Below are positions 8,652 to 17,096 of a DNA stretch of 43,695 nt, one piece after another (the first letter of the stretch is position 1; the number at the start of each line of letters is the position of its first letter). The translations under genes were made by a program, and so were the position numbers. The notes below the pieces were generated by a model. That model did not search any database. It saw only the letters and a list, made by a program, of their open reading frames with translations, and was not told where the DNA came from. Source of the stretch: Dokdonella sp. (GTDB taxonomy: Bacteria > Pseudomonadota > Gammaproteobacteria > Xanthomonadales > Rhodanobacteraceae); contig NZ_JAHCAP010000027.1 of assembly GCF_019634815.1 (NCBI RefSeq), positions 1 to 43,695 of the forward strand. Reading direction: 5' to 3'.

Positions 8652-9940
8652 CGCAGTGGCGCCCGATTGCGGGCGCAGGCGCGCGCGTATTCGGCCAGAC
8701 GCAGGCCGATCTTGTGACGCACCAGCGCCCAGGGTTCGGCACTCAGCTGCCCGGCATTCACCGCGGCAAATTGTTCGGGCAGATACTGGCTGAGCAGGCC
8801 GGCAGGCGGCGTGTGCCGGCGCAGATTGTCGATCAGGGTGTTCACCGCGGCGACGACTTGCGGATCGCCCCAGTAGTAGCGACAGCGATCACTGAGCGCG
8901 TAGGCGCGCAGCAGGCGCAGTTCCCGCTCATCGCCGCGGTAGTGACCTTGCCAGTATTTCGGATTGGCCTGCATGCGTCGATCGAGCACCTCGATCAGTT
9001 GCGATCGCTGTGCGGATTCCAGCAGCTCGTCTTCGATCCTTGCCAATGCGAACAGCGCCTCGCGGCAGGCGAAGGTCGCCGCGGGACCGACCTTGAGGAT
9101 GGCGAAGTGGTCGCGCACGAGGGCGTGCAGCGAGGCTTCGCTCTGGTAGTCGGTGGAATGCGCTTCGAACACGATGCGCGGCTGTGCTTCGAGAAACTCC
9201 GACAGCGCGCGCGCAGCCTGTGGCTGGTAGTGCTGCACCTGGCCGTGGTCGAAATCCACGCCCGGTTGCACCACCATCGCAACCACACGTTGCCAGGCAT
9301 CGCGAAGCTGCGGCACATCGAAGGCCAGGCGGTGGATCTCGAGCGTTCTTGCTGCGGCCTGCGGCGTGGTCACCTGCACGCCACTGCCGAGTGCGCTTTC
9401 ACCGCCGGGAATGGGCACTTCGGTGCCGATCACGTAGACCGGTGGCGACAGGCCGGAGTCGCGCGCGGTGGCTTCGGAGATTGTCGCCAGCTCCGCCGAG
9501 CGCGCGGCCACGATTTCGTCGGGCAGCGGCGTCGGGTCATCCGCGCAGGACATGCTGCAATCGAGATGGATCTTGTGAAAGCCCGCGGCGACATACGTGC
9601 GGATCAGCTCGCGCGCATGCGCCATCGCGGTCGCAGCGGGCAGCTTCTGCCACGCGTTGGGCCCGAGATGGTCGCCGCCGAGGATCAGGCGCTCACGCGC
9701 AAAACCCTGATCGTCGGCGAGCGCTTCGACATGGGCGCGGTACTGCGCCGGCGTCATGCCGGTATAGCCGCCGAATTGATCGACCTGGTTCGAGGTGGCT
9801 TCAATCAGCAAGGGCGTGTCGAGGTCCTGCGCCACCCGCATTGCAGCTCGCAGGACCTGTTCGTGACTGCAGCACACGCTGTACAAGCCGCTGCGATCGC
9901 CGTTGCGGTGAGCCTGGAGAATGGATTGCACGATGGACAT
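8648..9940 (-). CDS. agaZ: Tagatose-bisphosphate aldolase-type AgaZ/KbaZ/GatZ protein
   Basis: 430 aa, the full length of the GatZ/KbaZ/AgaZ family, annotated as the non-catalytic subunit of class II tagatose-1,6-bisphosphate aldolase. Recognisable stretches: LLIEATSNQVDQFGGYTGMTP, ILGGDHLGPNAWQ, GFHKIHLDCSMSC, EAHSTDYQ, ILKVGPAATFACREALFAL. The TIM-barrel His and Asp positions are kept. The ATG at 9940 follows CGGAG by 7 nt and lies 22 bp after agaK. The usual partner KbaY/AgaY, the catalytic aldolase, is not in the operon, so this protein either pairs with an aldolase encoded elsewhere or has its own activity. It overlaps agaR by four bases. Confidence 0.9.
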   Translation of the reverse strand: MSIVQSILQAHRNGDRSGLYSVCCSHEQVLRAAMRVAQDLDTPLLIEATSNQVDQFGGYTGMTPAQYRAHVEALADDQGFARERLILGGDHLGPNAWQKLPAATAMAHARELIRTYVAAGFHKIHLDCSMSCADDPTPLPDEIVAARSAELATISEATARDSGLSPPVYVIGTEVPIPGGESALGSGVQVTTPQAAARTLEIHRLAFDVPQLRDAWQRVVAMVVQPGVDFDHGQVQHYQPQAARALSEFLEAQPRIVFEAHSTDYQSEASLHALVRDHFAILKVGPAATFACREALFALARIEDELLESAQRSQLIEVLDRRMQANPKYWQGHYRGDERELRLLRAYALSDRCRYYWGDPQVVAAVNTLIDNLRRHTPPAGLLSQYLPEQFAAVNAGQLSAEPWALVRHKIGLRLAEYARACARNRAPLR

Positions 9941-9962
9941 GAGACGCTCCGAGACTTCAGGG

Positions 9963-10925
9963 CTACGCTGAAAGATCCGCATTGCCGTGGATGTTTTCGC
10001 GTGCGAGCAGCGCGGCGCCACGCGCGCCACCGGCATCGCCAAAGCGAGGCGGCAGGATCGGCGGCACCTGCATGCCGGCAAACAGGTGGGTCCGCACGGC
10101 TGCGGGCAGGGCGGTGTAGAGCGGCGCGTGTTGCGACAGGCCGCCGCCGAGCACGATGACGTGCGGGTCCAGTGCCATGACCAGACTTGCAAATGCATGA
10201 CCGAGCAGGTCGAGATGAATCGCAAGGGCATGTTGCGCGCTTGCCTCGCCGGCATCGGCGGCAGCGATGACCCGCGTGGCATCGGTGGATGTGCCCCCCA
10301 GATGTCGATGCAAGGCGGCAAGGCCGCTGCCGGAGACATAACGCTCCAGGCAGCCGCGCAGCCCGCATCCGCAGTCCAGCAAGGGCAGCTCGTGTCTGGC
10401 AAGCATATGCGCGGGAATGCTCCAGTGGCCCCATTCGCCGGCGATGCCGTTGTGGCCTGCGAGCAAATGGCCGCCGATGCAGAAGCCGCCACCCGCGCCG
10501 GTGCCGAGGATTGCGCCGATCATGCTGGGAAAGCCGTCGGCCGCGCCGCCGTTGGCTTCGGAGAGCGCGAAACACTGGAGGTCATTGCCCAGCCGCAAGG
10601 GACGCTGCAGGCGCGCCGCAAAATCCGCCGCCACGCGCTGGCCGCTCAGCGCCGGGATATTGGCGCTGAGCTGGCGACCGCTGGAGCGCTCGCGTACGCC
10701 CGGCAGGCCAATGCCGATGGCGCAACCGGCGCTGCCGAGTACCGCGTCGGCACCGGCGACCAGTTCGGAAAGCGCGTCGAGGAAATCGACGTAGCTATCA
10801 CGCGGGGTATCGACGCGCTGTCGATGCAGTTCCCGCAATTCGGCATCAAAGCTCACCAACTCGATCTTGCTGCCGCCGACGTCGATGCCGTGGCAGGCGC
10901 GGGTTTGTGCGGGCGCGGGTGCCAT
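9963..10925 (-). CDS. agaK: ROK-family sugar kinase, probable N-acetylgalactosamine kinase
   Basis: ATP-dependent hexosamine kinase (320 aa). ROK marks: phosphate-1 loop GIDVGGSKIELV (residues 13-24), NDLQCFALSEA with catalytic Asp, ILGTGAGGGFCIGG, EWGHWSIP, and the zinc site CGCGLRGCLE. It lies 6 bp after agaS and 22 bp before agaZ. In Shewanella-type Aga pathways a ROK kinase (AgaK) phosphorylates N-acetylgalactosamine after non-PTS uptake; the operon context suggests the same here. NagK-type activity on N-acetylglucosamine cannot be excluded from sequence. Confidence 0.85.
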   Translation of the reverse strand: MAPAPAQTRACHGIDVGGSKIELVSFDAELRELHRQRVDTPRDSYVDFLDALSELVAGADAVLGSAGCAIGIGLPGVRERSSGRQLSANIPALSGQRVAADFAARLQRPLRLGNDLQCFALSEANGGAADGFPSMIGAILGTGAGGGFCIGGHLLAGHNGIAGEWGHWSIPAHMLARHELPLLDCGCGLRGCLERYVSGSGLAALHRHLGGTSTDATRVIAAADAGEASAQHALAIHLDLLGHAFASLVMALDPHVIVLGGGLSQHAPLYTALPAAVRTHLFAGMQVPPILPPRFGDAGGARGAALLARENIHGNADLSA

Positions 10926-10931
10926 CGAAAT

Positions 10932-12086
10932 TCAGGCCGTCCTGTGAATGTTCACGCCCTGCACGACCCGATTCACCGAGCCATCGGGAAACGGGTTGTC
11001 GGGCGTGAGTCCGAGCGCGGCCGAGCGATGCAGCGCATGACGTTGCGCGAAGCTCAACCAGACCGGCGCGAGCCAGGCATCGGGCAGATCGGGCACGGCG
11101 AGTGCCAGATCATCGGTTTCACCCTCGACGGCCGGCCCGATCGACAGCAGCTTGCCGGCGATGCCATCGCGGCGCAGTTCATCGAGCAGGTCGCGCTCGT
11201 AGCGGCGCGACAAGGTCTGCACGCTGCGGACCATCACCACGAGGGTGTCGCGATCGAGCAGGGACTTCGGCCCATGCCGGAACCCCAGCGGCGTGTGTGC
11301 AAAGGCTGCCACGCGTCCGGCGGTGAGTTCGAGCAGTTTGAGCGAGGCCTCGCGCGACCAGGCTTCGAACGGGCCGCTGCCCAGATGGATCACGCGCGTG
11401 TGCCCGGTTGCGGCCAGCGCGGCAATCTCGGTGTTCCAGCGCGACAGGGCATCGCGGCCGAGTTCGGCGATGCAGTGCAGGCGCTGCAGGCGCTGCGGCC
11501 AGGGCGCGGCGTCGAAAGCGCACAGCGCAGCCAGCAGCATGCAGCTCAGGCTGCTGGTCATGGCGAAGCCGCGATCGCAACTGGCCGGTGGCATCAGCAG
11601 GGTGCAGGTGTCGATGCGATCCTGGCCGCGGCGCGCGAGTTCGCCTTCGGCATTGCAGGTGATGTCGAGGAAGCGCGTCTGCGCCACCCGCTCGCGCACC
11701 AGCTCTACCGCGGCCACGCTCTCCGGACTGGAGCCGCTGCGTGCGAACGACACCAGCAGGGTCGGGCGGTCGGGCTTGAGGTAGAGCTGCGGATGACTCA
11801 GCAGGCTGGTCGTGTGCACCGCGCGCAGGTCGGCCGGCCACTGCGCATCGAGATGGTCGGCCACCATTTCGGCAATGAAACCCGAGCTGCCGGCTCCGGT
11901 GAAGATCACGCGATTGCGCGGGTCCTGCAGCCAGTTGCCGAGAAAGGCATCGAGGCGCTTCCCCGCACTGGCGAGCTCATCAGCGAGCCTGCTCCACAGC
12001 GCCGGCTGTTGGGCGATTTCCGCGCTGGTGTGTTCGCCTCCGACGGGCGGCTGAAGTACAGGGCTCGGGTATTCGGTCGCGTGCAT
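10932..12086 (-). CDS. agaS: SIS-domain galactosamine-6-phosphate deaminase/isomerase
   Basis: 384 aa with two SIS (sugar isomerase) domains: the first includes IFTGAGSSGFIAEMVADHL and LLVSFARSGSSPESVAAVEL, the second VIHLGSGPFEAWSREASLKLLELTAGRVAAF and LGFRHGPKSLLDRDTLVV. This pattern and length match AgaS, which converts galactosamine-6-phosphate to tagatose-6-phosphate with release of ammonia. First gene of the operon agaS-agaK-agaZ-agaR, 45 bp downstream of the operator candidate at 12131-12161. A deacetylase (AgaA/NagA) that would supply its substrate is absent from the window, so it must come from elsewhere if N-acetylgalactosamine is the input. Confidence 0.9.
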   Translation of the reverse strand: MHATEYPSPVLQPPVGGEHTSAEIAQQPALWSRLADELASAGKRLDAFLGNWLQDPRNRVIFTGAGSSGFIAEMVADHLDAQWPADLRAVHTTSLLSHPQLYLKPDRPTLLVSFARSGSSPESVAAVELVRERVAQTRFLDITCNAEGELARRGQDRIDTCTLLMPPASCDRGFAMTSSLSCMLLAALCAFDAAPWPQRLQRLHCIAELGRDALSRWNTEIAALAATGHTRVIHLGSGPFEAWSREASLKLLELTAGRVAAFAHTPLGFRHGPKSLLDRDTLVVMVRSVQTLSRRYERDLLDELRRDGIAGKLLSIGPAVEGETDDLALAVPDLPDAWLAPVWLSFAQRHALHRSAALGLTPDNPFPDGSVNRVVQGVNIHRTA

Positions 12087-12130
12087 GGCGTGTCTGGGCT
12101 TTACCTTGCGACACGATGCTCCAAAAATTG

Positions 12131-12161
12131 CGAAAGTTCAATAACGAAAGTAAAACGAAAG
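12131..12161 (-). promoter_or_regulatory. Candidate AgaR operator: three CTTTCG repeats
   Basis: Read on the - strand, CTTTCG occurs three times in direct orientation (12161-12156, 12150-12145 and 12136-12131), spaced 11 and 14 bp apart, about 45-75 bp upstream of the agaS start. The DNA is locally AT-rich. Direct CTTTC-type repeats are known for AgaR operators in enterobacteria, so binding by the operon's own DeoR-type regulator is the natural reading. I did not identify a convincing -35/-10 pair. Confidence 0.65.
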
Positions 12162-12170
12162 AAGTGATTG

Positions 12171-12195
12171 GCCTTGCCCGTGGCGCGGGCAAGGC
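12171..12195. terminator. GC-rich hairpin between the MarR gene and the aga promoter
   Basis: A perfect 10-bp stem GCCTTGCCCG / CGGGCAAGGC with a 5-nt loop. There is no immediate T-run, so it may be a Rho-assisted terminator of leftward transcription from the regulator gene at 12385-12837, insulating the aga operon. The 12196-12384 stretch holds no gene I can support. Confidence 0.4.
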
Positions 12196-12384
12196 ATCCA
12201 GCCGTGCCGGCTGCTGGTCGGAAAGCCGGATCGGGGAAGCGCCTTTGCAAGAATGACGGGCTCATCCGCGCGGAATGCGCGCTCCGGAATGCGCTGACAC
12301 TTGATTGCGAATCGAAAGCCGCACTTCTCGATCGCCTTTCGCGCCGGCGCCAGCGTGGCGGCCTCGTGTTTCGGTTCCGCGTCG

Positions 12385-12837
12385 TCAGGCTTCGGGCAGC
12401 GCGATCGCAGGACGCAAGCGGTCGAGCAGGTGTGCCAGCCAGTGACGCTCCTCGGCGGTGAGGCGTTTGAGCAGGCGTCGTTCATGTTCCAGCGCCAGCG
12501 GCACGATCTGGTCGTGAATGGCGCGGCCGCTGCGGGTCAGGCGCAGATGGGCTTCGCGGCGATCGCGTTCGGAAATCGTGCGCGACAGCAGCTTGCGTTC
12601 CGCCAATCCAGCCACCGCCCGGCTCACTGCAACCTTGTCCATCGCCGTGCGCATGGCCACGTCGCGCGCGGTCAGGCCGGCATGGCGACCGAGAATTGCC
12701 ATCACCCGCCACTGCGTCACGCTCAGGTTGAAGCGCTCTTCGTATTCGCTGGAGATGTCCTGACTCACGGTGTTGGCAAGCACCGACAGCCGATACGGCA
12801 GGAAAGCATCGAAATCCAGAGCCGGGGGCTTGGGCAT
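12385..12837 (-). CDS. MarR-family regulator of the homogentisate operon
   Basis: 150-aa winged-helix repressor of MarR type: MPKPPALDFDAFLPYRLSVL, recognition region LTARDVAMRTAMDKVAVSRAVAGLAERKLL, wing SERDRREAHLRLTRSGRA. The ATG at 12837 begins the family-like N-terminus; the open frame further upstream runs into the hppD coding region and is not used. It is divergent from hppD with a 91-bp gap containing a promoter and a palindrome, so it likely controls hppD-hmgA-fahA-maiA and itself. The ligand may be a tyrosine-pathway intermediate such as homogentisate or 4-hydroxyphenylpyruvate, by analogy with HpdR/HmgR-type regulators. Confidence 0.88.
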   Translation of the reverse strand: MPKPPALDFDAFLPYRLSVLANTVSQDISSEYEERFNLSVTQWRVMAILGRHAGLTARDVAMRTAMDKVAVSRAVAGLAERKLLSRTISERDRREAHLRLTRSGRAIHDQIVPLALEHERRLLKRLTAEERHWLAHLLDRLRPAIALPEA

Positions 12838-12850
12838 GGCGCACCGCGCA

Positions 12851-12879
12851 TTGCAAATGGTTACATATGAAACTATAAA
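12851..12879 (+). promoter_or_regulatory. hppD promoter with operator palindrome in the spacer
   Basis: -35 TTGCAA (12851-12856), exactly 17 bp, then -10 TATAAA (12874-12879), about 50 bp before the hppD ATG. The spacer carries GTTACATATGAAAC (12860-12873), a palindrome with 12 of 14 matching positions centred on CATATG. A MarR dimer bound there would block RNA polymerase. The divergent MarR gene starts 14 bp to the left, so the same site could also repress its own promoter. Confidence 0.75.
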
Positions 12880-12928
12880 GACAGGCTTGTGGCGAAGCAA
12901 TCGCCATCCGCGCAACCGGAGATCCGCA

Positions 12929-14020
12929 ATGAACGCCCATCCTTCTGCCGGCATGGCCACCAGCACCTTCGAAAATCCGATGGGCATCGACGGCTTCGAG
13001 TTCGTCGAATTCGCCTCGCCTGAACCGGAAAAGCTGCACGAGTACTTCCGCATGCTCGGCTTCACGCCGGTGGCGCGCCATCGCACGCGCAAGATCACCA
13101 ACTACCGCCAGGGCGACTGCACCTTCCTCATCAACGAGGATCCCGATTCCTTCGCGGCGCGCTTTGCCGCCGCGCACGGCCCCAGTGCCTGCGGGTTCGC
13201 GATCCGCGTCAACAAGCTGGCCGAATGGGCGCGCGTGCAGGCGCTCAAGAACGGCGCCGAGTCCTTCGATGCAGCCGACGAACTGACCAAGGCCGTCGCC
13301 GCGCCGGTGATCAAGGGCATCGGTGGTTGCATGCTCTACATCGTCGATCGCTATGACGACCAGGGCACGATCTGGGATCCGGATTGGGTGTGGTTGCCGG
13401 GTGTGGACAAGCAGCCCAAGGGTCTTGGCCTGACCTTCATCGATCACCTCACCCACAATCTCTACAAGGGCAACATGGAGAAGTGGGCGAACTATTACGA
13501 ACGCCTGTTCAACTTCCGCGAGATCCGCTATTTCGACATCAAGGGCGCCAAGACCGGCCTGTTGTCCAAGGCGATGACCGCACCCGACGGCATGGTGCGC
13601 ATTCCGCTCAACGAATCCTCCGATCCCAAGTCGCAGATCAACGAATACCTCGACGAGTACAAGGGCGAGGGCATCCAGCACATCGCCTTGTTCACCGACA
13701 ACATTTACGAGACGGTCGAGGCCATGCACGCGCAGGGCATCGCCTTTCTTGACACCCCGGACACCTATTTCGAAGTGGTCGACGTGCGCGTACCCAACCA
13801 CGGCGAGGACCTCGCGCGTCTGCGCAAGAACAAAATCCTGATCGATGCCGATCAGGAGACCAAGCAGCGCAAGCTGCTGCAGATCTTCACCCAGAACGCG
13901 ATCGGGCCGATCTTCTTCGAAATCATCCAGCGCAAGGGCAACGAAGGTTTTGGTGAAGGCAACTTCCAGGCCTTGTTCGAATCGATCGAGCGCGACCAGA
14001 TGCGTCGCGGCGTGCTGTAA
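12929..14020 (+). CDS. hppD: 4-hydroxyphenylpyruvate dioxygenase
   Basis: Fe(II) enzyme converting 4-hydroxyphenylpyruvate to homogentisate in tyrosine catabolism. 363 aa from the ATG at 12929, which follows CGGAG by 8 nt. Two vicinal-oxygen-chelate domains: the N-terminal one opens with GIDGFEFVEFASPEPEKL; the C-terminal one holds the iron triad His173 (FIDHLTHNLYKG), His251 (GIQHIALFTDNI) and Glu331 (PIFFEIIQRKGNEGFGEGNF). The C-terminal gating helix (ALFESIERDQMRRGVL) is present. First gene of the operon hppD-hmgA-methyltransferase-fahA-maiA; transcription should start from the promoter at 12851-12879. Confidence 0.97.
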   Translation: MNAHPSAGMATSTFENPMGIDGFEFVEFASPEPEKLHEYFRMLGFTPVARHRTRKITNYRQGDCTFLINEDPDSFAARFAAAHGPSACGFAIRVNKLAEWARVQALKNGAESFDAADELTKAVAAPVIKGIGGCMLYIVDRYDDQGTIWDPDWVWLPGVDKQPKGLGLTFIDHLTHNLYKGNMEKWANYYERLFNFREIRYFDIKGAKTGLLSKAMTAPDGMVRIPLNESSDPKSQINEYLDEYKGEGIQHIALFTDNIYETVEAMHAQGIAFLDTPDTYFEVVDVRVPNHGEDLARLRKNKILIDADQETKQRKLLQIFTQNAIGPIFFEIIQRKGNEGFGEGNFQALFESIERDQMRRGVL

Positions 14021-14035
14021 GGGAAACCTCGGGCC

Positions 14036-15346
14036 ATGTCGATCAACAGCACCGGTTACCAAACCGGATTCGGCAACGAGTTCGCCAGCGAAGCGCTCGC
14101 CGGAACCTTGCCAGCAGGGCGCAACTCGCCGCAGCGTGTTGCGCACGGTCTGTATGCCGAGCAGCTCACCGGAACCGCGTTCACGGCGCCGCGCCACGCC
14201 AATCGGCGCAACTGGCTGTACCGCATCCGGCCTGCGGCCGTGCATGGCGCCTTCGCGCCGTTCGTGCAGCCGCGATTCCACAATGATTTCGGCAGCGGCC
14301 CGGTCACGCCCGAGCAATTGCGCTGGGATCCGCTGCCGCTGGCGGAGGCGTCGACGGACTTCATCGAGGGTCTGTACACGATGGCCGGCAATGGCTCGCC
14401 GGCCGCGCAGGCGGGCCTGGGTATCCACCTGTATGCAGCCAACCGCGACATGCAGGGGCGTTGGTTCTATGACGCCGATGGTGAATTGCTGATCGTGCCG
14501 CAGCAGGGGCGCCTGCACATCGAGACCGAGCTGGGTGTGCTCGATGTCGAGCCGCAGGAAATTGCGCTGATCCCGCGCGGGATCCGTTTCCGCGTCACGC
14601 TGCCCGATGGTGCTGCGCGTGGCTATGTCTGCGAAAACTTCGGCGCGATGTTCAAGCTGCCCGACCTGGGGCCCATCGGCAGCAATGGCCTGGCCAATCC
14701 GCGCGATTTCCTCATCCCCAATGCGGTCTACGAGGATATCGAAGGCGCGTTCGAATTGGTCGGCAAGTTCCAGGGGCACCTGTGGCGTGCCGACATCGGT
14801 CACAGCCCGCTCGATGTGGTGGGTTGGCACGGCAACTACGTGCCCTGCAAGTACGACCTGCGCCGCTTCAACACGATCGGATCGATCTCTTACGACCATC
14901 CCGATCCGTCGATCTTCCTGGTGCTGCATTCACCCAGTGACACGCCCGGCACCAGCAACATCGATTTCGCGATCTTCCCGCCGCGTTGGCTGGTTGCGCA
15001 GGACACGTTCCGGCCGCCGTGGTTCCACCGCAACATCGCGAGCGAGTTCATGGGTCTCGTACACGGGGTCTATGACGCCAAGGCCGATGGCTTTGTGCCG
15101 GGTGGCGCCTCGCTGCACAACTCGATGACCGGGCACGGGCCGGATGCGGCGACCTTCGAAAAGGCCAGCGCCGCCGACCTGTCCAAGCCCGATGTCATCG
15201 TCGACACGATGGCGATCATGTTCGAGACACGCGCAGTGATCCGGCCCACGCAGCAGGCGCTCGATGCCGCGCATCGCCAGCGCAACTACCAGGCCTGCTG
15301 GGCCGGGCTGCGCAAGCATTTTGCTGCGCCCGGCAATGGCCGCTGA
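14036..15346 (+). CDS. hmgA: Homogentisate 1,2-dioxygenase
   Basis: Fe(II) ring-cleaving enzyme giving maleylacetoacetate. 436 aa, the usual length. N-terminus [19 protein letters not shown] and the iron site His331/Glu337 ([10 protein letters not shown]) with His367 ([10 protein letters not shown]) are intact. It starts 15 bp after hppD. Its last 11 bases overlap the start of the methyltransferase gene, so the two are likely coupled. Confidence 0.97.
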   Translation: MSINSTGYQTGFGNEFASEALAGTLPAGRNSPQRVAHGLYAEQLTGTAFTAPRHANRRNWLYRIRPAAVHGAFAPFVQPRFHNDFGSGPVTPEQLRWDPLPLAEASTDFIEGLYTMAGNGSPAAQAGLGIHLYAANRDMQGRWFYDADGELLIVPQQGRLHIETELGVLDVEPQEIALIPRGIRFRVTLPDGAARGYVCENFGAMFKLPDLGPIGSNGLANPRDFLIPNAVYEDIEGAFELVGKFQGHLWRADIGHSPLDVVGWHGNYVPCKYDLRRFNTIGSISYDHPDPSIFLVLHSPSDTPGTSNIDFAIFPPRWLVAQDTFRPPWFHRNIASEFMGLVHGVYDAKADGFVPGGASLHNSMTGHGPDAATFEKASAADLSKPDVIVDTMAIMFETRAVIRPTQQALDAAHRQRNYQACWAGLRKHFAAPGNGR

Positions 15347-16091
15347 CGAACCGGCTCGCGCCGCCGGCGCGCCGGATGGCTATGCCGGCTATGCCCAGTG
15401 GAAAGGTTGGCAGGGCAGTTTCACCCCCAGTGCCCGCGAGGCACGCTATTTCGCCGCCGAGTTCGGCGGCCTCGACCTCGCCGGCATGCGCCTGCTCGAA
15501 ATCGGCTTCGGCAACGGCAGTCTGTTGGCCTGGGCGCGTGGGCGGGGCGCGCAGGTACGTGGTCTGGAACTCGATGCGGGCCTGTGCGAAGCCGGTCAGC
15601 GCGCCGGATTCGATGTCGGCCAGCACTCGCTCGCTGATCTCCTCGCGCGCGGCGACCGCTATGACCTCATCGTCGCCTTCGACGTGCTCGAACATTGGGA
15701 CCATGCCGAACTGGTGACGAATTTCGCCACGCTGCATGGCTTGCTGATCGAGGGCGGGCGCTTCATCGCCCGCTTTCCGAACGGGCAGAGTCCGTTCGGC
15801 CGTGTTTACCAGCATGGCGACTTCAGCCACCGCAGCACGCTGTCCACCTACAAGATCGAATACCTCGCGCGGCTGAGCGGATTTGAAGTCGAGCGCGTCG
15901 CCAATGCCTGCCGGGTATCGGCCAAAGCGGGCATACTCGCGGCGCTGCGGCAGCGTTTCCTGGCTCGGCAAAGGCGCCTGATCGAACGCCGGATCGCCCG
16001 CTTGTACGGCATCCGCCGCCTTCCGCTCGATCCGAATCTGGTCGCGGTGCTGCGTCGACCCGCTGGCAACACTCAACAGGAGCAGGCATGA
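15336..16091 (+). CDS. Class I SAM-dependent methyltransferase in the homogentisate operon
   Basis: 251-aa methyltransferase with a UbiG-like Rossmann fold: [35 protein letters not shown] (motif I and the acidic residue after strand 2), [19 protein letters not shown] (motif II region), [11 protein letters not shown]. The ATG at 15336 overlaps the end of hmgA by 11 bp, and its stop overlaps fahA as ATGA at 16088-16091, so it is firmly embedded in the operon. The substrate is unknown and no known step of tyrosine degradation needs a methyl transfer. The basic C-terminal tail ([15 protein letters not shown]) could bind nucleic acid, membrane or an acidic partner. Confidence 0.88.
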   Translation: MAADEPARAAGAPDGYAGYAQWKGWQGSFTPSAREARYFAAEFGGLDLAGMRLLEIGFGNGSLLAWARGRGAQVRGLELDAGLCEAGQRAGFDVGQHSLADLLARGDRYDLIVAFDVLEHWDHAELVTNFATLHGLLIEGGRFIARFPNGQSPFGRVYQHGDFSHRSTLSTYKIEYLARLSGFEVERVANACRVSAKAGILAALRQRFLARQRRLIERRIARLYGIRRLPLDPNLVAVLRRPAGNTQQEQA

Positions 16092-17077
16092 AACTGGGTT
16101 CCCTCAAGGAAGGTGGCCGTGATGGCACCCTCATCGTCGTCAGCCGTGATCTCAGGCGTGCACTGCGCGCAAGCGCGATTGCGCAGACCCTGCAGGCTGC
16201 GCTCGACGATTGGTCCAATGCCGCGCCGCGTCTCAACGCCCTGTCCGAGTCGCTCAATGCGGGCAGTGCGCCGGGCGCCTTCGATCTCGACATGGACAAG
16301 CTCGCCGCGCCGCTGCCGCGTGCCTACGAATTCGTCGACGGCAGTGCCTACCTGCCGCATGTCGAGCGCGTGCGCCGCGCGCGGGGCGCCGAGGTTCCCG
16401 AAAGCTTCTATGTCGATCCGCTGATGTACCAGGCCACCAGTGCGGGCTTTTACGGCCCGCGCGATCCGGTGATCGTGCCCAGCGAGGACTATGGCATCGA
16501 TCTGGAGGCCGAAGTCGTCGTCGTCACCGACGATGTGCCAATGGCGCTGACGCCGGCGGCGGCCGCCGGCCACATCCAGCTCGTCGGGCTGGTCAACGAT
16601 GTGTCGCTGCGCGGCCTGATTCCGGCCGAGCTGGCCAAGGGCTTCGGCTTCCTGCAATCCAAGCCGCGCTCCGCGCTGTCGCCGGTGCTGGTCACGCCCG
16701 ATGAACTGGGCGATGCCTGGCGCGGCGAAAAGCTGCACCTGCCAATGCGCACCTGGATCAACGGCAAGTGGTTCGGTCAGGCCGAATGCGGGGTCGACAT
16801 GCAGTTCAGCTTCGCCCAGCTGATCGCCCATGCCGCCAAGACCCGGCCGCTGACCTCGGGCACGATCGTTGGCTCGGGCACGATCGCCAACCAGGACACC
16901 GCGCTGGGCGCGTCCTGTCTGGCCGAGCAGCGCACCGTGGAAACACTGCGTGATGGCAAGCCGTCGACGCCATTCCTCAAGTTCGGTGATACCGTACGCA
17001 TCGAGATCACCGACGCCGGCGGCGCCAGCATCTTCGGCGCGATCGAACAGATCATGAGGCCAGCGTCGCCCGGTTGA
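16088..17077 (+). CDS. fahA: Fumarylacetoacetase family hydrolase
   Basis: Last step of tyrosine breakdown: fumarylacetoacetate to fumarate and acetoacetate. 329 aa, with the FAH fold: metal site around DYGIDLEAEVVVVTDD, LVNDVSLRGLIPAELAKGFGFLQSKP, QFSFAQLIAHAAKT, GSGTIANQD and the closing FGDTVRIEITDAGG. It begins [21 protein letters not shown], as in the bacterial two-part FAH proteins. Its start overlaps the methyltransferase stop by four bases and maiA follows 19 bp later. Confidence 0.95.
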   Translation: MKLGSLKEGGRDGTLIVVSRDLRRALRASAIAQTLQAALDDWSNAAPRLNALSESLNAGSAPGAFDLDMDKLAAPLPRAYEFVDGSAYLPHVERVRRARGAEVPESFYVDPLMYQATSAGFYGPRDPVIVPSEDYGIDLEAEVVVVTDDVPMALTPAAAAGHIQLVGLVNDVSLRGLIPAELAKGFGFLQSKPRSALSPVLVTPDELGDAWRGEKLHLPMRTWINGKWFGQAECGVDMQFSFAQLIAHAAKTRPLTSGTIVGSGTIANQDTALGASCLAEQRTVETLRDGKPSTPFLKFGDTVRIEITDAGGASIFGAIEQIMRPASPG

Positions 17078-17096
17078 AGGGGAACCAGGAGCGACC

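Noticed and set aside
9987..12167. 726-codon + strand open frame across the aga operon
   Set aside because: Opposite strand to three recognisable enzymes; no start signal or domain.
12482..14929. 815-codon open frame antisense to hppD and hmgA
   Set aside because: Composition is that of a reverse-strand shadow, and its right part overlaps the true MarR gene in another frame.
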